64,000 nt of DNA from Dysidea avara (GCF_963678975.1 NC_089279.1:37219933-37283932); one strand, 5' to 3'; numbered from the stretch's first letter, positions 23,937-36,710 are shown. Program-made: numbers and translations. Notes: a model not told the origin generated them from the letters alone.

Positions 23937-24340
23937 ATAATTATATATAGCAATAATAGCTAGAGGCTGTTTGATGATTTAATAGCAGCATGCAGTCTTT
24001 TCACTGCATGCATACTGCACTATATTGTTGCTTTAAATTTGCATTCCCATGCATGCATGCATATGTCTGTATGTAATACAGATTTTTTTTCCTTTTTGTA
24101 TCTAACTTGGCATAGCGGCTATGTGTATAGTTTTGTCCGTAATATTATGTACATACAGCAGCTCTCAACTGATCAGTAGCTAGGAAAAAATGCCAAAGCA
24201 AGGGGCCCAGCTGACTGTTACTTAAGAGCTTATAAATCAATCAATCAATCAATCAATCAATACGTATATGGGACGGTATAATGGTATAATCCACCTTCCA
24301 TGACACTGAGAATGTATGCAATACAGAGAAGAAGGGTGTT

Positions 24341-24744
24341 CAGTGGAATGGAATGGTGGAATGGATTGACTGCACGAGTCATATAGATATTTTTTTGGAA
24401 ATTATAGTTAGTTGTCAGTATTAATAATCATTTCTTGGCCCTACCAGGTATTAGTTCCTTTATAATTGCCAGTTACAGGGAGTCTGTAGACACATCTTTT
24501 TTGAACAGCCAAGCTTTTTTTGCTTGGGGGTATTGTATCACGATGATCATTCTGACTTTTCTAGGCATGTGGCACACAACTTAATCAATAAGATTGTCCT
24601 ATGGGGATACACTCTATATAGCCATAATTTAGACATTAAAGTGAAACTGTCTTATATAAAGAGGTGGCTTTTGTTGGAAGGTGACTTATCAAGAGGTTCT
24701 TAATACCGTTCCATTCCAGTCCATCCCACCATTCCATTCCACTG
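24341..24744. mobile_element. Foldback/MITE with CAGTGGAATGGAATGGTGG termini
   Basis: Inverted arms of ~30 bp: CAGTGGAATGGAATGGTGG at 24341 and its complement ending at 24744. No clear duplication. A (CAAT)n run (24236-24262) lies just outside. Confidence 0.6.
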
Positions 24745-25023
24745 AATCCAAACGCCCAGAGAAGAACTAGTATAGCTCTGCTGCATGGGGGAATAAAGCC
24801 ATTCAGCAGCTGCATGCATGCATGCATGGTGGGATTGGTGGCTGCATTCCAGATCCTGGTAACTATGATAACTATAGCTGCTGTTGGAAACACCTTCAAA
24901 AATTCCTTATTATATATATTTGAATATTTAATGGCTAGCTCAAAACTCAACAGATTTAATAGTATAATTATTGTCCTGTGGTCAAATCATTTGATGCACT
25001 TCTCTACATACTGTGAAGTACGT

Positions 25024-25342
25024 CAGTGGCAGATGTAGGGGGGTTTCAAGGTTTCCGCGGAAACCCCCTTTGAAAAATGATTGCGTAACAATTAAATGAA
25101 TTAATTAGCGCGACGTGCGCCTCAATCAAGATACTCTAATAGAGCAGTCGCAGTAGCTATTAAAGTACAAGTTATTTAAGATATTTTATGTACTGTCACT
25201 AGGTTGTGACCTTTTTTTTTTTTTTTGGTCTCACCTTACCAAACCAGACGATGTAGTGCAAACTTTTGCGTATCTCATGTCAGTGTATATCTCCACCTTC
25301 TAAACTGGAAACCCCCTTTATAAATTCCTAGATCCGCCACTG
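25024..25342. mobile_element. MITE with CAGTGGCRGAT termini, 5-bp TSD
   Basis: Ends CAGTGGCAGATGTAGG and the complement of CAGTGGCGGATCTAGG, each followed inward by GGGTTTC-rich sequence. Flanked by TACGT (25019-25023 and 25343-25347). Same family as 36711-37206. Termini resemble hAT-type MITEs, although hAT usually gives 8-bp duplications. Confidence 0.75.
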
Positions 25343-25887
25343 TACGTGCATCATAACAAGTGACTGAATGGAGCATATATTAATGTTATAAGTACCCTGG
25401 GAGCTACGTAGCTAAGACACAAGTGTAAAAGTGTAGACCATGAATCCACTGATACAAGATGGACAATCAAAACATCATTATTTTGCTACAAATATCATGA
25501 ACTAGTATAGTAGCAGCCACTCCAGCCTGAGAAGTAGCAGAGGAAATAACAGCAGACTATATACTCGCCTGACAGAAAATCAAAATGAACTGGTGTGTTG
25601 CCTCATTTTGTATGCCAATTACATTATAAGTGATATACACTGAGCAGGTCACTATAGATGTCTATTTCCATATAGGACTACAGCAATATAATTATTATTA
25701 TAAGATCACATTACATCACTTATATACAATTACAATGCCTGCATGGTCTGCTCTAATGGAAATAAAAGATCCTGAAAAGTAACACTCTAAACAATGAATG
25801 TCCCTTTACATTAATTGTTATACTTGACTGCTCTACTATAGAGTATATATTAGAGATATCAATCTTTTTAAAAAGCTTCTATGTAAT

Positions 25888-25963
25888 GCCATGATGTGTA
25901 ATGTATCATGCCATGATGTGTAATGTATCATGCCATGATGTGTAATGTATCATGCCATGATGT
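25888..25963. repeat. Short tandem repeat, ~22-bp unit
   Basis: Three to four copies of ATGCCATGATGTGTAATGTA. Confidence 0.9.
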
Positions 25964-26235
25964 GGTATAGATTATTGTATACTGTACTACACATGCTGTT
26001 ATGCAGTCATTTTTGTGCTGCCAAACTATTAGAAGTCTAAAATTTATTTTTAAAGAGTATCTAATGGTTTTTCAATACACAAATTACAAGCATGCACATA
26101 CATGATTATTAAATCAATTGTACAAGTGTGTTGGAGGTTCAGTAGGTTAATTACCATATTGAATTAGCTAAAAGTGTTAAAAATTTGGTAATGGGTGATT
26201 TGTTACATCCACTACACGCATGGAAGAAATGTGCT

Positions 26236-26435
26236 GAATATTTTGAGGGGCAATATTTTCGAGATTGAGCAAGCAGCTAAAAATAAAATTTTGGCAGATT
26301 TGCATGCAAACAATCCCAAAATGTATTAGACTAATATGGAGGTCTAAATATTTCAAGGATGAAATTTTCACTGTTAACCACCAAAACCTCAACATCAGTG
26401 AAATGTTCTCTCTCGAAATATTTGGGCTATATATG
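26236..26435. mobile_element. Second copy of the 7569-type MITE (diverged)
   Basis: Aligns along its length with 7590-7775: TTTTGAGGGGCAA, AATGTATTAGACTA, ATGGAGGTC.AAATATTTCAA, CTCGAAATATTTGGGCTAT. The inverted termini are more degraded than in the first copy. Confidence 0.7.
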
Positions 26436-26717
26436 GGACATGGATAATTTATTCTATGTATAGTAAATATTTTAGACAATAGATATAGCAAAATGGCTAT
26501 ACAGCTTCTGGAAGCATACTACTCAGTTTTGTACTGATCAAACTTCCCCCATGCAGAGCAACTCCTTTGAGTTAAATGATAAAACCTACATAGCTACATG
26601 TTGTATAATTTGAATCATTTCATGATCAGTTGCCATATGCATAGCAACAGATGAAGAGAAATTTAAATTAGCTATATTATAGTTAGTATTGAATAGAACA
26701 TTATAAGTCTCTGGAGC

Positions 26718-26800
26718 ATATAAGGTATCTAAACCACATGCTCTAGATTGTGACACCATATAAGGTATCTAAACCACATGCCCTAGATTGTGACACCATT
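26718..26800. repeat. Tandem duplication of a ~41-bp unit
   Basis: TATAAGGTATCTAAACCACA followed by TGCYCTAGATTGTGACACCA occurs twice in a row with one base change. Confidence 0.95.
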
Positions 26801-27231
26801 AACACTGAGCTAGTAAAGTCTTAACACATGCACAGTCAACAATGAGAAGGATCCATGACAATGTTCAGGACTATACTGCTTACTGTGTCACTTTAGAAAC
26901 AATTACACCATTTGTATTATATATGATTTTCTCTAATTACTAGCTAACTTGTAGATCCATTGCAAGATATTACTGGGAAGACATAATGTCTCCGGCAATG
27001 TTTTTGTAGCTTAATTGGTGACTGGGAGTCCTGTGGATTTGTTTGCTATATTAGCTAATAATTTTAAGTGTTGGCTATTTTAGTACATACACATGAACAG
27101 TTCAGCTGGATGAAGTGCAAGGCAGCTAGTGATGTTACTTTACAAGTGACTATAATATAATTATAATATCTACATGTTCACCATTTCGTTCTCTACATGC
27201 TGCATAGTTTTTACCCTATCTGAGGTAATGG

Positions 27232-28014
27232 TTGTTGGGATTTGTCGACAAACCTCTTCATGGTCAGTATTATGCACTTTTAAACAAGAATTCAATTGAC
27301 AAGACTAGAAGTGTGTGCTGGCTGAAAAGCCATGTTCACTCAGAGTCGGAGTCTACAATACTTGCCATTCAGAATCAGGCCATCACCACCAGAGTTCTTC
27401 AGGTTAAGATTATGAAGATGAGCATTCCTTCTATAATGTGTAGATTGTGTGGAGAGCATGAAGAATCTGTTGTTCATTTGTTGGCAGCTTGTCCATCATT
27501 GGCTGCCACTGCTTATTTATACCGTCATAACTTAGTAGCTGGAGTGGTGCATTGGCATTTGATGAGGCTGCATGGATTTTTACCTGGTTCCTCGTGTTGG
27601 TTCACTCATAGACCCCCTGCTGTGGTTGAATCATCGGCAGTGAAGATCCTGTGGGATTTTAGCTTACAGTCTGCCAGTCACCACCTGAGTAATCACCCAG
27701 ATATTGTTTTATTTGACTATGACCTTAAGAAGATCTACTTCATTGAAATTTCTTGTCCAGCTGATGTAAATGTGCCCTCTAAGGAGCAAGAAAAGTTACA
27801 GAAGTATCAATCATTGGCACATGATTATCACTTGATGTACAGAATGCCGGTGATAATTATCCCTGTGGTGGTTGGATGTACAGGTGTTGTATCTTCTAAC
27901 TGTATTACTCACCTTCGTCGTATCCCAGACTTTTCTAACAATTTATTTTGTACCATTCAAAAGGCAGCCATAATTGGAACTGTTCATGTCCTACGGTGTA
28001 CAAATGTGATTTAA
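27232..28014 (+). pseudogene. RLE-type LINE, 5'-truncated copy with intact C-terminus
   Basis: An open 260-codon frame with no reverse-transcriptase core. It contains a zinc knuckle (CRLCGEHEESVVHLLAACP), then PDIVLFD...KKIYFIEISCPADVNV followed by KEQEKLQKYQ. This arrangement fits the CCHC plus restriction-like (PD-(D/E)XK) endonuclease end of R2/NeSL/R4-like non-LTR retrotransposons. The frame ends at 28014 and is followed by ~80 bp of 3' UTR ending AATGAAAAG joined straight to (TAG)n. The left boundary is an abrupt 5' truncation near 27220, not in a TAG repeat. Confidence 0.75.
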
Positions 28015-28095
28015 TGAACATTATCTTATGTACTTGTACATGATTCTGTTCTTTGTCTGTACAATTGTGTGTACATGTAATTCTTTTAATGAAAA

Positions 28096-28330
<235 letters not shown>

Positions 28331-28620
28331 CCAAGTACCAGCGGTTAGCAGGGGAGATGTCAAGGACTTATTGTCAGCCGGTAGTGGTTGTTCCAGTTGT
28401 TTTTGGAGTCTCTGGAATAGTTTCAAAGAATCAGAAGAGCCATCTGAAGAAGATTCCAGCCTATAATGAAGTAGTTTTTGCCACCTTGCAGAAGGCAGCC
28501 ATTCTTGGAACAGTTGACGTTCTTAGGAATGTTAATTTGTGTATGATGTAGCTTAGGCTTTGGCTTGTTACATCATTACTATTGTCTGTACAATGTGTTG
28601 TACATGTAGAATTTCATTAA
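28331..28620 (+). pseudogene. RLE-type LINE, short 3' fragment
   Basis: Starts directly after TAG units with a fragment of the endonuclease domain: frameshifted YQRLAGEMSRTYCQP, then VVFGVSGIVSKNQKSH and AAILGTVDVLRNVNLCMM-stop. About 70 bp of 3' UTR (ending TTTCATTAAATCCG) joins the next TAG array. Nearly identical in sequence to the minus-strand copy at 33583-34439. Confidence 0.75.
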
Positions 28621-28623
28621 ATC

Positions 28624-29344
28624 CGTAGTAGTAGTAGTACTAGTAGTAGTAGTAGTAGTAGTAGGTAGCAGTAGTAGTAGTAGTAGCAGTAGCAGTAGCA
28701 GTAGCAGTAGCAGTAGCAGTAGCAGTAGCAGTAGCAGTAGCAGTAGCAGTAGCAGTAGCAGTAGCAGTAGCAGTAGCAGTAGCAGTAGCAGTAGCAGTAG
28801 CAGTAGCAGTAGCAGTAGCAGTAGCAGTAGCAGTAGCAGTAGCAGTAGCAGTAGCAGTAGCAGTAGCAGTAGCAGTAGCAGTAGCAGTAGCAGTAGCAGT
28901 AGCAGTAGCAGTAGCAGTAGCAGTAGCAGTAGCAGTAGCAGTAGCAGTAGCAGTAGCAGTAGCAGTAGCAGTAGCAGTAGCAGTAGCAGTAGCAGTAGCA
29001 GTAGCAGTAGCAGTAGCAGTAGCAGTAGCAGTAGCAGTAGCAGTAGCAGTAGCAGTAGCAGTAGCAGTAGCAGTAGCAGTAGCAGTAGCAGTAGCAGTAG
29101 CAGTAGCAGTAGCAGTAGCAGTAGCAGTAGCAGTAGTAGTAGTAGCAGTAGTAGCAGTAGCAGTAGTAGTAGTAGTAGTAGTAGCAGTAGTAGTAGCAGT
29201 AGCAGTAGCAGTAGTAGTAGTAGCAGTAGTAGTAGCAGTAGCAGTAGCAGTAGCAGTAGTAGTAGTAGCAGTAGTAGTAGTAGCAGTAGCAGTAGCAGTA
29301 GCAGTAGCAGTAGCAGTAGTAGTAGTAGCAGTAGTAGCAGTAGC

Positions 29345-29391
<47 letters not shown>

Positions 29392-29923
29392 CAGTAGTAG
29401 TAGTAGTAGCAGTAGTAGCAGTAGCAGTAGTAGTAGTAGCAGTAGCAGTAGCAGTAGCAGTAGCAGTAGCAGTAGTAGTAGTAGCAGTAGTAGCAGTAGC
29501 AGTAGTAGTAGTAGTAGCAGTAGTAGCAGTAGCAGTAGTAGTAGTAGTAGTAGTAGCAGTAGTAGTAGCAGTAGCAGTAGCAGTAGTAGTAGTAGCAGTA
29601 GTAGTAGCAGTAGCAGTAGCAGTAGCAGTAGTAGTAGTAGCAGTAGTAGTAGTAGCAGTAGCAGTAGCAGTAGCAGTAGCAGTAGCAGTAGTAGTAGTAG
29701 CAGTAGTAGCAGTAGCAGTAGTAGTAGTAGTAGTAGTAGCAGTAGTAGTAGTAGTAGTAGTAGCAGTAGTAGTAGCAGTAGCAGTAGCAGTAGTAGTAGT
29801 AGCAGTAGTAGTAGCAGTAGCAGTAGCAGTAGCAGTAGTAGTAGTAGCAGTAGTAGTAGTAGCAGTAGCAGTAGCAGTAGCAGTAGCAGTAGCAGTAGTA
29901 GTAGTAGCAGTAGTAGCAGTAGC

Positions 29924-29961
<38 letters not shown>

Positions 29962-30020
29962 CAGTAGTAGCAGTAGCAGTAGTAGCAGTAGTAGTAGTAG
30001 TAGTAGTAGTGGTAGTAGCA
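28624..30020. repeat. 1.4-kb CAG/TAG array with hexanucleotide core
   Basis: 28684-29130 is an almost perfect (CAGTAG)n hexamer tract. 29130-30010 is a mosaic of TAG and CAG with visible higher-order repeats of 100-300 bp. It lies between the 3' end of one LINE copy and the truncated 5' end of the next. The 480-codon poly-Leu frame on the minus strand is not a gene. Confidence 0.97.
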
Positions 30021-31655
30021 CTTACTTCTTAGTAATAGAATCTGGCATCAAGTTAAATCCAAAAACAGATCATTGTCTATTAGCTGGCTGGACTACAAGA
30101 AGGCCTATGACTCAGTGGTGCCTACAATTGTTTCGGGTCCACCCTGCACTAATTCACTGGATACAACATCTTCTCTCATTGTGGAGCACTACTCTGTATC
30201 TTAGGATGCCATGCAGGTACTGCTCCTATACAGTTTGCGGCTGTCTCTATATGTTGCGGAATTTTTCAAGGAGACACACTAAGTCCATTGCTATTTTGTG
30301 TTGCATTGAACCCACTTAGTTTTCTTTTAGATGGGTTAAGTGGCTACCAAGCTACTGCTACCAGACAGATCAATCATCTACTGTACATCAGTGGATGATC
30401 TGAAGTTGTTGCAAGATCAGCCTGATTCACAACTAGAGATTTTGCTTCAAACTGTAGATATGTTTTCAGCTGATGTGGGTCTTTCATTTGGTTTGGACAA
30501 ATGTGCCAAGTTATCAGTAACTTGGCCTATCTGGTTCAATGACACTGTCACAAGATGTTGACATTCGTGAGCTCAATGTGGGGGAGTGTTACAAGGTTTT
30601 TTGGAATCAGAAGGTTTGGATTGTGATGGTAGTAAACGGAGAATCTTGGAGATGTATAAGAAGAGGTTATCATTGATCTGGAAGTCTTATCTGAGCGGAC
30701 CATGTAAAGTGAGAGCCACAGATTCATTTTGTATTCCTGTCTTGACATATAGGTTTAGCATGGACAAAGCAAGAAATAAGTCAGATGGATGTTCAAACTA
30801 GAAAACTACTGACAGCAACCTGTAACCATCATCCTAGGAGTGCTGTAGAACGGCTTTACATACCGCGAAGTGCTGGTGGTATTGGCCTGGTCAATGCGGA
30901 GAACCTGTACTATAGAAGGTTGGTGGCACTAGCATGCCATCTGAGTTGTTCCTCTGATACTCTGGTAAGTCTGTGCAAAGAGTTAGATAATTCCCTATCA
31001 GCACATAGATCCTTAATAGCCCAGGCTGAGGAGTATTATCGTTCATTAGGTCTACCATTTGAATGAACAGTTGTGACTCTATGCGTGATGTGCTTTGTAG
31101 AAAGCAGTTACATTCCTTATCTTCATCTCTTTTGGAAAAACCTCTTCATGGCCGGTTTTATTCTTTTGTGGATACTGAGGATGTGAATAAACAGAAGAGT
31201 TTTGTGTGGCTGAAACAACATCTACACTCAGAAACTGAATCTACTATCTTTGCCATCCAGAACCAAAAGTGATAGCAACCAGAGTAATGAAGGCAAAAAT
31301 AATGTACAAATCAGTACCATCATTGAATTGTAGATTATGTGGCCAGGAGGAGGAAACCGTTGTACATCTGTTGTCAGCCTGTCCTGTGCTTGCCCCGACT
31401 GCCTACCTCCATTGTCACAATCCGATTGCTGCTGCTATTCACTGGCACTTAATGAGAGCTTATTCATTCCCAAGAGTTAGTCAGTATTGGTGCTCCCATA
31501 GACCTGGAATCGTCTGATGTGAAGATACTATGGGATTTTAGTTTATTCACTGACCACCATCATTCAAGCAATCGTCCTAAAATAGTTGTGTTTGATTATT
31601 ATAAGAAAAAAATCTATTTTATAGAAATATCATGCCCTGCTGATATTAATGTGGT
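30021..31655 (+). pseudogene. RLE-type LINE, RT to endonuclease, frameshifted
   Basis: Begins with the remains of the RT palm (DYKKAYDSV at ~30090), then the HPALIHWIQHLLSLWS and DTLSPLLFC-equivalent blocks, and the thumb/post-RT region (ARNKSQMDVQTRKLL, PRSAGGIGLVNAENLYYRRL). Further on are the zinc knuckle CRLCGQEEETVVHLLSACP and IEISCPADINV, where it stops abruptly at 31655. At least four frameshifts are present. It lacks its own 3' UTR. Confidence 0.75.
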
Positions 31656-31982
31656 AGTGAACTACGTACAGTAAAGTAGAAACCTACGTAGCTACATTCA
31701 TTATGTCAAAGCACAGACATGCAACTGACAAACTCTACACATATTTAGTTTTGCACAATACATTATTCAGGGTTGGCAGCTTTGTGACTTAGATCGGACC
31801 ACATTATTTTCGCCCTGCCACCTTGGTTATAGTAATAGTTGACATTAGCTATACTGAAGATAAAATGATTTGCAGGAAACCACTTTTCCCCTCACTACAG
31901 AGGACTTTGCACACTTGTCAAGCCCAAAGGTGAGACAAACATCATTGGAAAACATATAAACAGTGTGAAGTAGCCTTTCAAG
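31656..31982. other. Unassigned spacer between opposed LINE fragments
   Basis: About 330 bp of non-repetitive AT-rich DNA separating a plus-oriented fragment truncated at its 3' side from a minus-oriented fragment also truncated at its 3' side. No ORF or inverted termini seen. Confidence 0.5.
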
Positions 31983-33120
31983 CTAGATATCCGATTTTGC
32001 AAACAATTTAATGTCATCCATATACAACAAATGATTTACTTTTCTCGTAGTGGTGGCCTGATACCCACTCAAGGAATCCAACAGCATACTCAATGGTGTA
32101 AGAGTAAGACAAAACAGTAGAGGACTAAGTGTGTCTCCCTGGAAAATACCGCGCTTAATAGAGACTGCTGCCAGCATCACTGGGTCACAAGTAGGCATCC
32201 AAAGGTACAAAGTAGTACTCCATAGTGAGAGCAATTGTTCAATATACTGTACTATGGTGGTGTCAAATCGAAATAATTTTAAACAACAAACAATCCAGTT
32301 ATGGGGTACAGAATCATAGGCCTTTTTATAGTCAAGCCATGCAACAGAAAGTGATCGATTCTTAGACTTGACCTGCTTCCAAATATGACTATTCAACAAC
32401 AAATGATCTGTGCATCCAAGCTCTCCTCTAGCACACCCCTTCTGTGCTGGATGTAAAACATTATTAACAATGCAGTGCCTTAGCACTACTTCACTAATAC
32501 ATCCTGTCCACAGCTTGTACAAAATGTTCAGACAGGTTATTGGCCTAAAATTCTTTGGCTGTTCTGTATCAGAAGCTTTGGGAATTAAAATAGTTTTGCC
32601 CTTTGGAAACCATGATGGTATAAGAGACCCATCCTTCAACATGTTGTTAAAATGGGAGACAATCACTGACCTCAAAGCTGTGAATCGTTTAATCCAAAAG
32701 CCCTGAACGCCATCAGGACCTGGAGCAGCCCAGTTGCGTAACCTAGACACACAACCATTTAAACAAACCTCATCAATGACAGACTGCTCCACAATAAATG
32801 ACTTATCTGCAATCTTGCCCTCAAGGTCACTGAGCCAAGAGGTATCCAAGTTTGCTTTTGCTGGATTCTCAAAAATGTTTTTCCAGAAAGATTCCAAGGC
32901 AGCCAAATCAGGGGATGGGTGAACTTCATCCTTACCCCTTAACAACTCAGAATAAAATCTCTTTTCATTCTGGCGAATCTTCTCCAAATGTCTATTCTGG
33001 TTATTTGAAACCACTCCAGACACTCCAAACACAACAGGAATGATCACTGCCGGCTGACAGTAAGTTCTTGACATCTCTCCAGCGAATCTTTGATATTTTG
33101 TGATCTTCTCATTTTCTTTA
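31983..33120 (-). pseudogene. RLE-type LINE: chimera of endonuclease tail and RT domain
   Basis: One long open frame on the minus strand. It first reads the endonuclease tail (DKENEKITKYQRFAGEM ... VVSNNQNRHLEKI). It then passes without a stop, near 32985, into the pre-RT region RQNEKRFYSELL and the RT core: GPDGVQGFW, FRPITCLNILYKLW, LDYKKAYDSVPHNW, GDTLSPLLF and YMDDIKLFA (catalytic pair YMDD). It is truncated at 31983 just after the catalytic motif. The order tail-then-RT is the reverse of a real element, so this is a junction of two copies. Confidence 0.75.
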
Positions 33121-33123
33121 TCA

Positions 33124-33171
<48 letters not shown>
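33124..33171. repeat. (CTA)n, TAG on LINE sense strand
   Basis: Fifteen to sixteen CTA units between the 3' end of the copy at 33172-33540 and the start of the copy below it. Confidence 0.97.
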
Positions 33172-33172
<1 letters not shown>

Positions 33173-33540
33173 TTTTCATTGAACAATAATGACACACATG
33201 TACAATAGTACAGAATAATATTTGTAATACAGGCATACGCTTAAGTATAACCAAAGTTAATAGATGTTAAGATATTAACAGTCCCAAAAATAGCTGCTTT
33301 TTGGAGGTTATTAAACAATGTTTCGTTATAGTCAGGTATTTGCTTCAAATGAGTTTGTTGGTTAGCCGATACCACACCAGAATGGCCAATCACAACAGGA
33401 ACAAGATCAACAGGTTGACCATAACACCTGGAAATCTCTCGGACAAGGGTTTGATACTTATTCAATTTTTCTTGCTCCTTAGTTAGTACATTGATATCTG
33501 CAGGGCAAGCAACTTCAAAGAAAATTATTTGCTCTTCCTC
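33172..33540 (-). pseudogene. RLE-type LINE, 3' fragment
   Basis: Minus-strand frame with ACPADINV, KEQEKLNKYQTLVREIS, VIGHSGVVSANQQTH and AAIFGTVNILTSI, stop near 33241. A 3' UTR then ends AATGAAAAAAG next to (TAG)n. It is 5'-truncated at 33540, where it meets another TAG array. More diverged from the other copies, so a distinct subfamily. Confidence 0.75.
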
Positions 33541-33582
33541 TACTACTACTACTACTACTACTACTAGTACTACTACTACTAC
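33541..33582. repeat. (CTA)n between two LINE copies
   Basis: Thirteen to fourteen CTA units with one AGTACT interruption. The interruption also occurs near 28638 in the array following the nearly identical plus-strand copy. Confidence 0.95.
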
Positions 33583-34437
33583 GGATTTAATGAAATTCTA
33601 CATATACAACACATTGTACAGACAATAGTAATGATGTAACAAGCCAAAGCCTAAGCTACATCATACACAAATTAACATTCCTAAGAACGTCAACTGTTCC
33701 AAGAATGGCTGCCTTCTGCAAGGTGGCAAAAACTACTTCATTATAGGCTGGAATCTTCAGATGGCTCTTCTGATTCTTTGAAACTATTCCAGAGACTCCA
33801 AAAACAACTGGAACAACCACTACCGGCTGACAATAAGTCCTTGACATCTCCCCTGCTAACCGCTGGTACTTGGTTACCTTCTCATTCTCTTTGTCAAGAA
33901 CATTAATGTCAGCCGGACATGACACTTCCACAAGCAAAATCTTCTCCGGAGCCTCCTTCATAAAAACAACAATATCTGGGCGATTGCTCACAACCCGGGA
34001 CACGGTGGTCATTCCAAAGTCCCACAATATCTTGATTGTGGCATTCTCTACCACAGGCAGTGGCTGATGAGAATACCAACTGTTGGCAGATGTACGAATG
34101 CCAAAAGTACGACATAAATGCCAGTGAATCACACGGGCCACCAAGTTGTGACGATGGAGATAGCTTGTTGGTGCCAGCATCGGGCATCCTGCCATTAAGT
34201 GCTGAATGGTCTCCTCGTGACTGCCACACAAACGACACATTAGAGTTGGTATAGAGACATGCATTATTTTTGCCTCATACACTCTAGTCCTTATAACCTG
34301 GTCCTGGATGGCAAAAATAGTGCTTTCTGATTCACCATGCAAAAACTCGCCAAGCCAGCGAAAGCTCCTTGATACATCTATTGGGTTGGAGCAACACCAG
34401 TTAACAAACTTACCATGCAGTTAACAAACTTACCATG

Positions 34438-34439
<2 letters not shown>
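33583..34439 (-). pseudogene. RLE-type LINE, 5'-truncated, C-terminal domain nearly intact
   Basis: Minus-strand frame: HGESESTIFAIQDQ, zinc knuckle CRLCGSHEETIQHLMAGCP, RPDIVVF...EKILLVEVSCPADINV and KENEKVTKYQRLAGEMS, ending VLRNVNLCMM at 33656. One codon is deleted (SHLKIP) relative to the 28331 copy. Both ends contact (CTA)n arrays. The 17-bp segment AGTTAACAAACTTACCA is duplicated at its 5' junction (34398-34436). Confidence 0.78.
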
Positions 34440-34519
<80 letters not shown>

Positions 34520-34561
34520 GCTACTACTACTACTACTGCTACTACTTACTACTACTACTAC
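34440..34561. repeat. (CTA)n array
   Basis: About 40 CTA units with a few CTG and one TTA variant, at the 5' junction of the LINE copy to its left. Confidence 0.97.
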
Positions 34562-34930
34562 ATACAAGCAGGGGAATGCAACTAAGGGAAAAAGGGATTG
34601 TCATCAATATCAATACCCTGAAATGCCCAATACCTTAAGGCACTGTTCAACCATAATGCAACAGAAAGTTGCTGAAGTAGATTACGCACAATGTCTGCAG
34701 CTGCCAAATGCTTCTTATAATCCTTGGCCACCTCTCAGCAGTAGCAGCCATCCCCCAGCACAGGAAGCAGAGGAGGAAATGAAGGCAGGCTGAGTAGTGC
34801 TGCGTACGGAGATATCAAAATAAGCAGGCTGACCATTGGGATGGCAGGAAACATCACCTGGACGTAACCCATCATCAAATGAAGCACACTGCTCCTTGAG
34901 AACACCAGGGTGGTCTTATCTGAATTATAG
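34562..34930 (-). pseudogene. Degenerate retrotransposon-like fragment
   Basis: Read on the minus strand, short blocks such as ASFDDGLRPGDVSCHP and PAYFDISVRS resemble the post-RT/endonuclease end of some LINE proteins (RPGD...DV). Frameshifts follow. Weak evidence; a distinct family from the TAG-tailed copies. Confidence 0.35.
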
Positions 34931-35521
34931 AGTGCAATTGGATGGTATGCTATCTGCAGCTAAGGAGTTACCCCGGTATCTGTCAACTGTCCTTGTAAGT
35001 TTCATGGAGCTTATCATGATTATAGTGGTTTAAACGCAGTGACTATAGCTATACAGGACTGATACTAGATAACTGGATCATTATCGTGCAGATTAACCTG
35101 AGGCAAAAAAAGAAGCATAGATTTACTGTCTCAAGGGTGCTCACAATGACCTAGCGCTCCCATCTCATGCAGCAAAGACTGTGCGTTACAACCCTTAATA
35201 AAAAAAGGGAAGAGCAAGGTGAGGAACTCGCAAATCAAAATAGTTTGCACGCGCCAGACACAAATTATCTGCAGTACATGTACAAGTAACTTGACTTTTT
35301 GCGAAGGGGCGGGCGGCACCAAAGTTCGGTTCATACCAATGAGGTGTCCCACTATAAATAATTATTACGTAGTATCTTTTTAAAGCTCATGACGCAATAT
35401 ATGACACGTTGGCAGACGAAGCGTGGAAAGTGGAACGATCACTCATGGCTGAGTATTTATACATCCTTTATGTCTCGCTTAATTCAAAACTTTACTGCGA
35501 CTGTGATCATCAAACAACAGG

Positions 35522-36404
<883 letters not shown>

Positions 36405-36710
36405 TGTTCATTGCAATTATTTTTATCAAATGAATTCATTAATGTTTGTCAGAAGTCATGGAAGTGTATACTGTTTGAAATGGTACCTCATGGTATTGAT
36501 AGGACAATTACTTGAGTGCCAGCATGTTCACTATATAATTTTCTTGTTCACTTTCTGCTATGAAATCAATTTTAAAAGATGAGTGAAATCATTCTCTACT
36601 AAGTAGGCTAAGTCTCAATGCGATATTTGTGCTATTAAGGTAAACTGTTGAAGTGATCAGCTGAGGACACAATCATATTGTCCAGCACCTGAGGTCAATA
36701 TATACATACT

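Noticed and set aside
28579-30021. 480-codon poly-leucine ORF (and poly-Ser / poly-Ala frames at 28053-28466)
   Set aside because: Direct translation of the CAG/TAG array; overlaps LINE 3' UTRs and has no independent coding signal.
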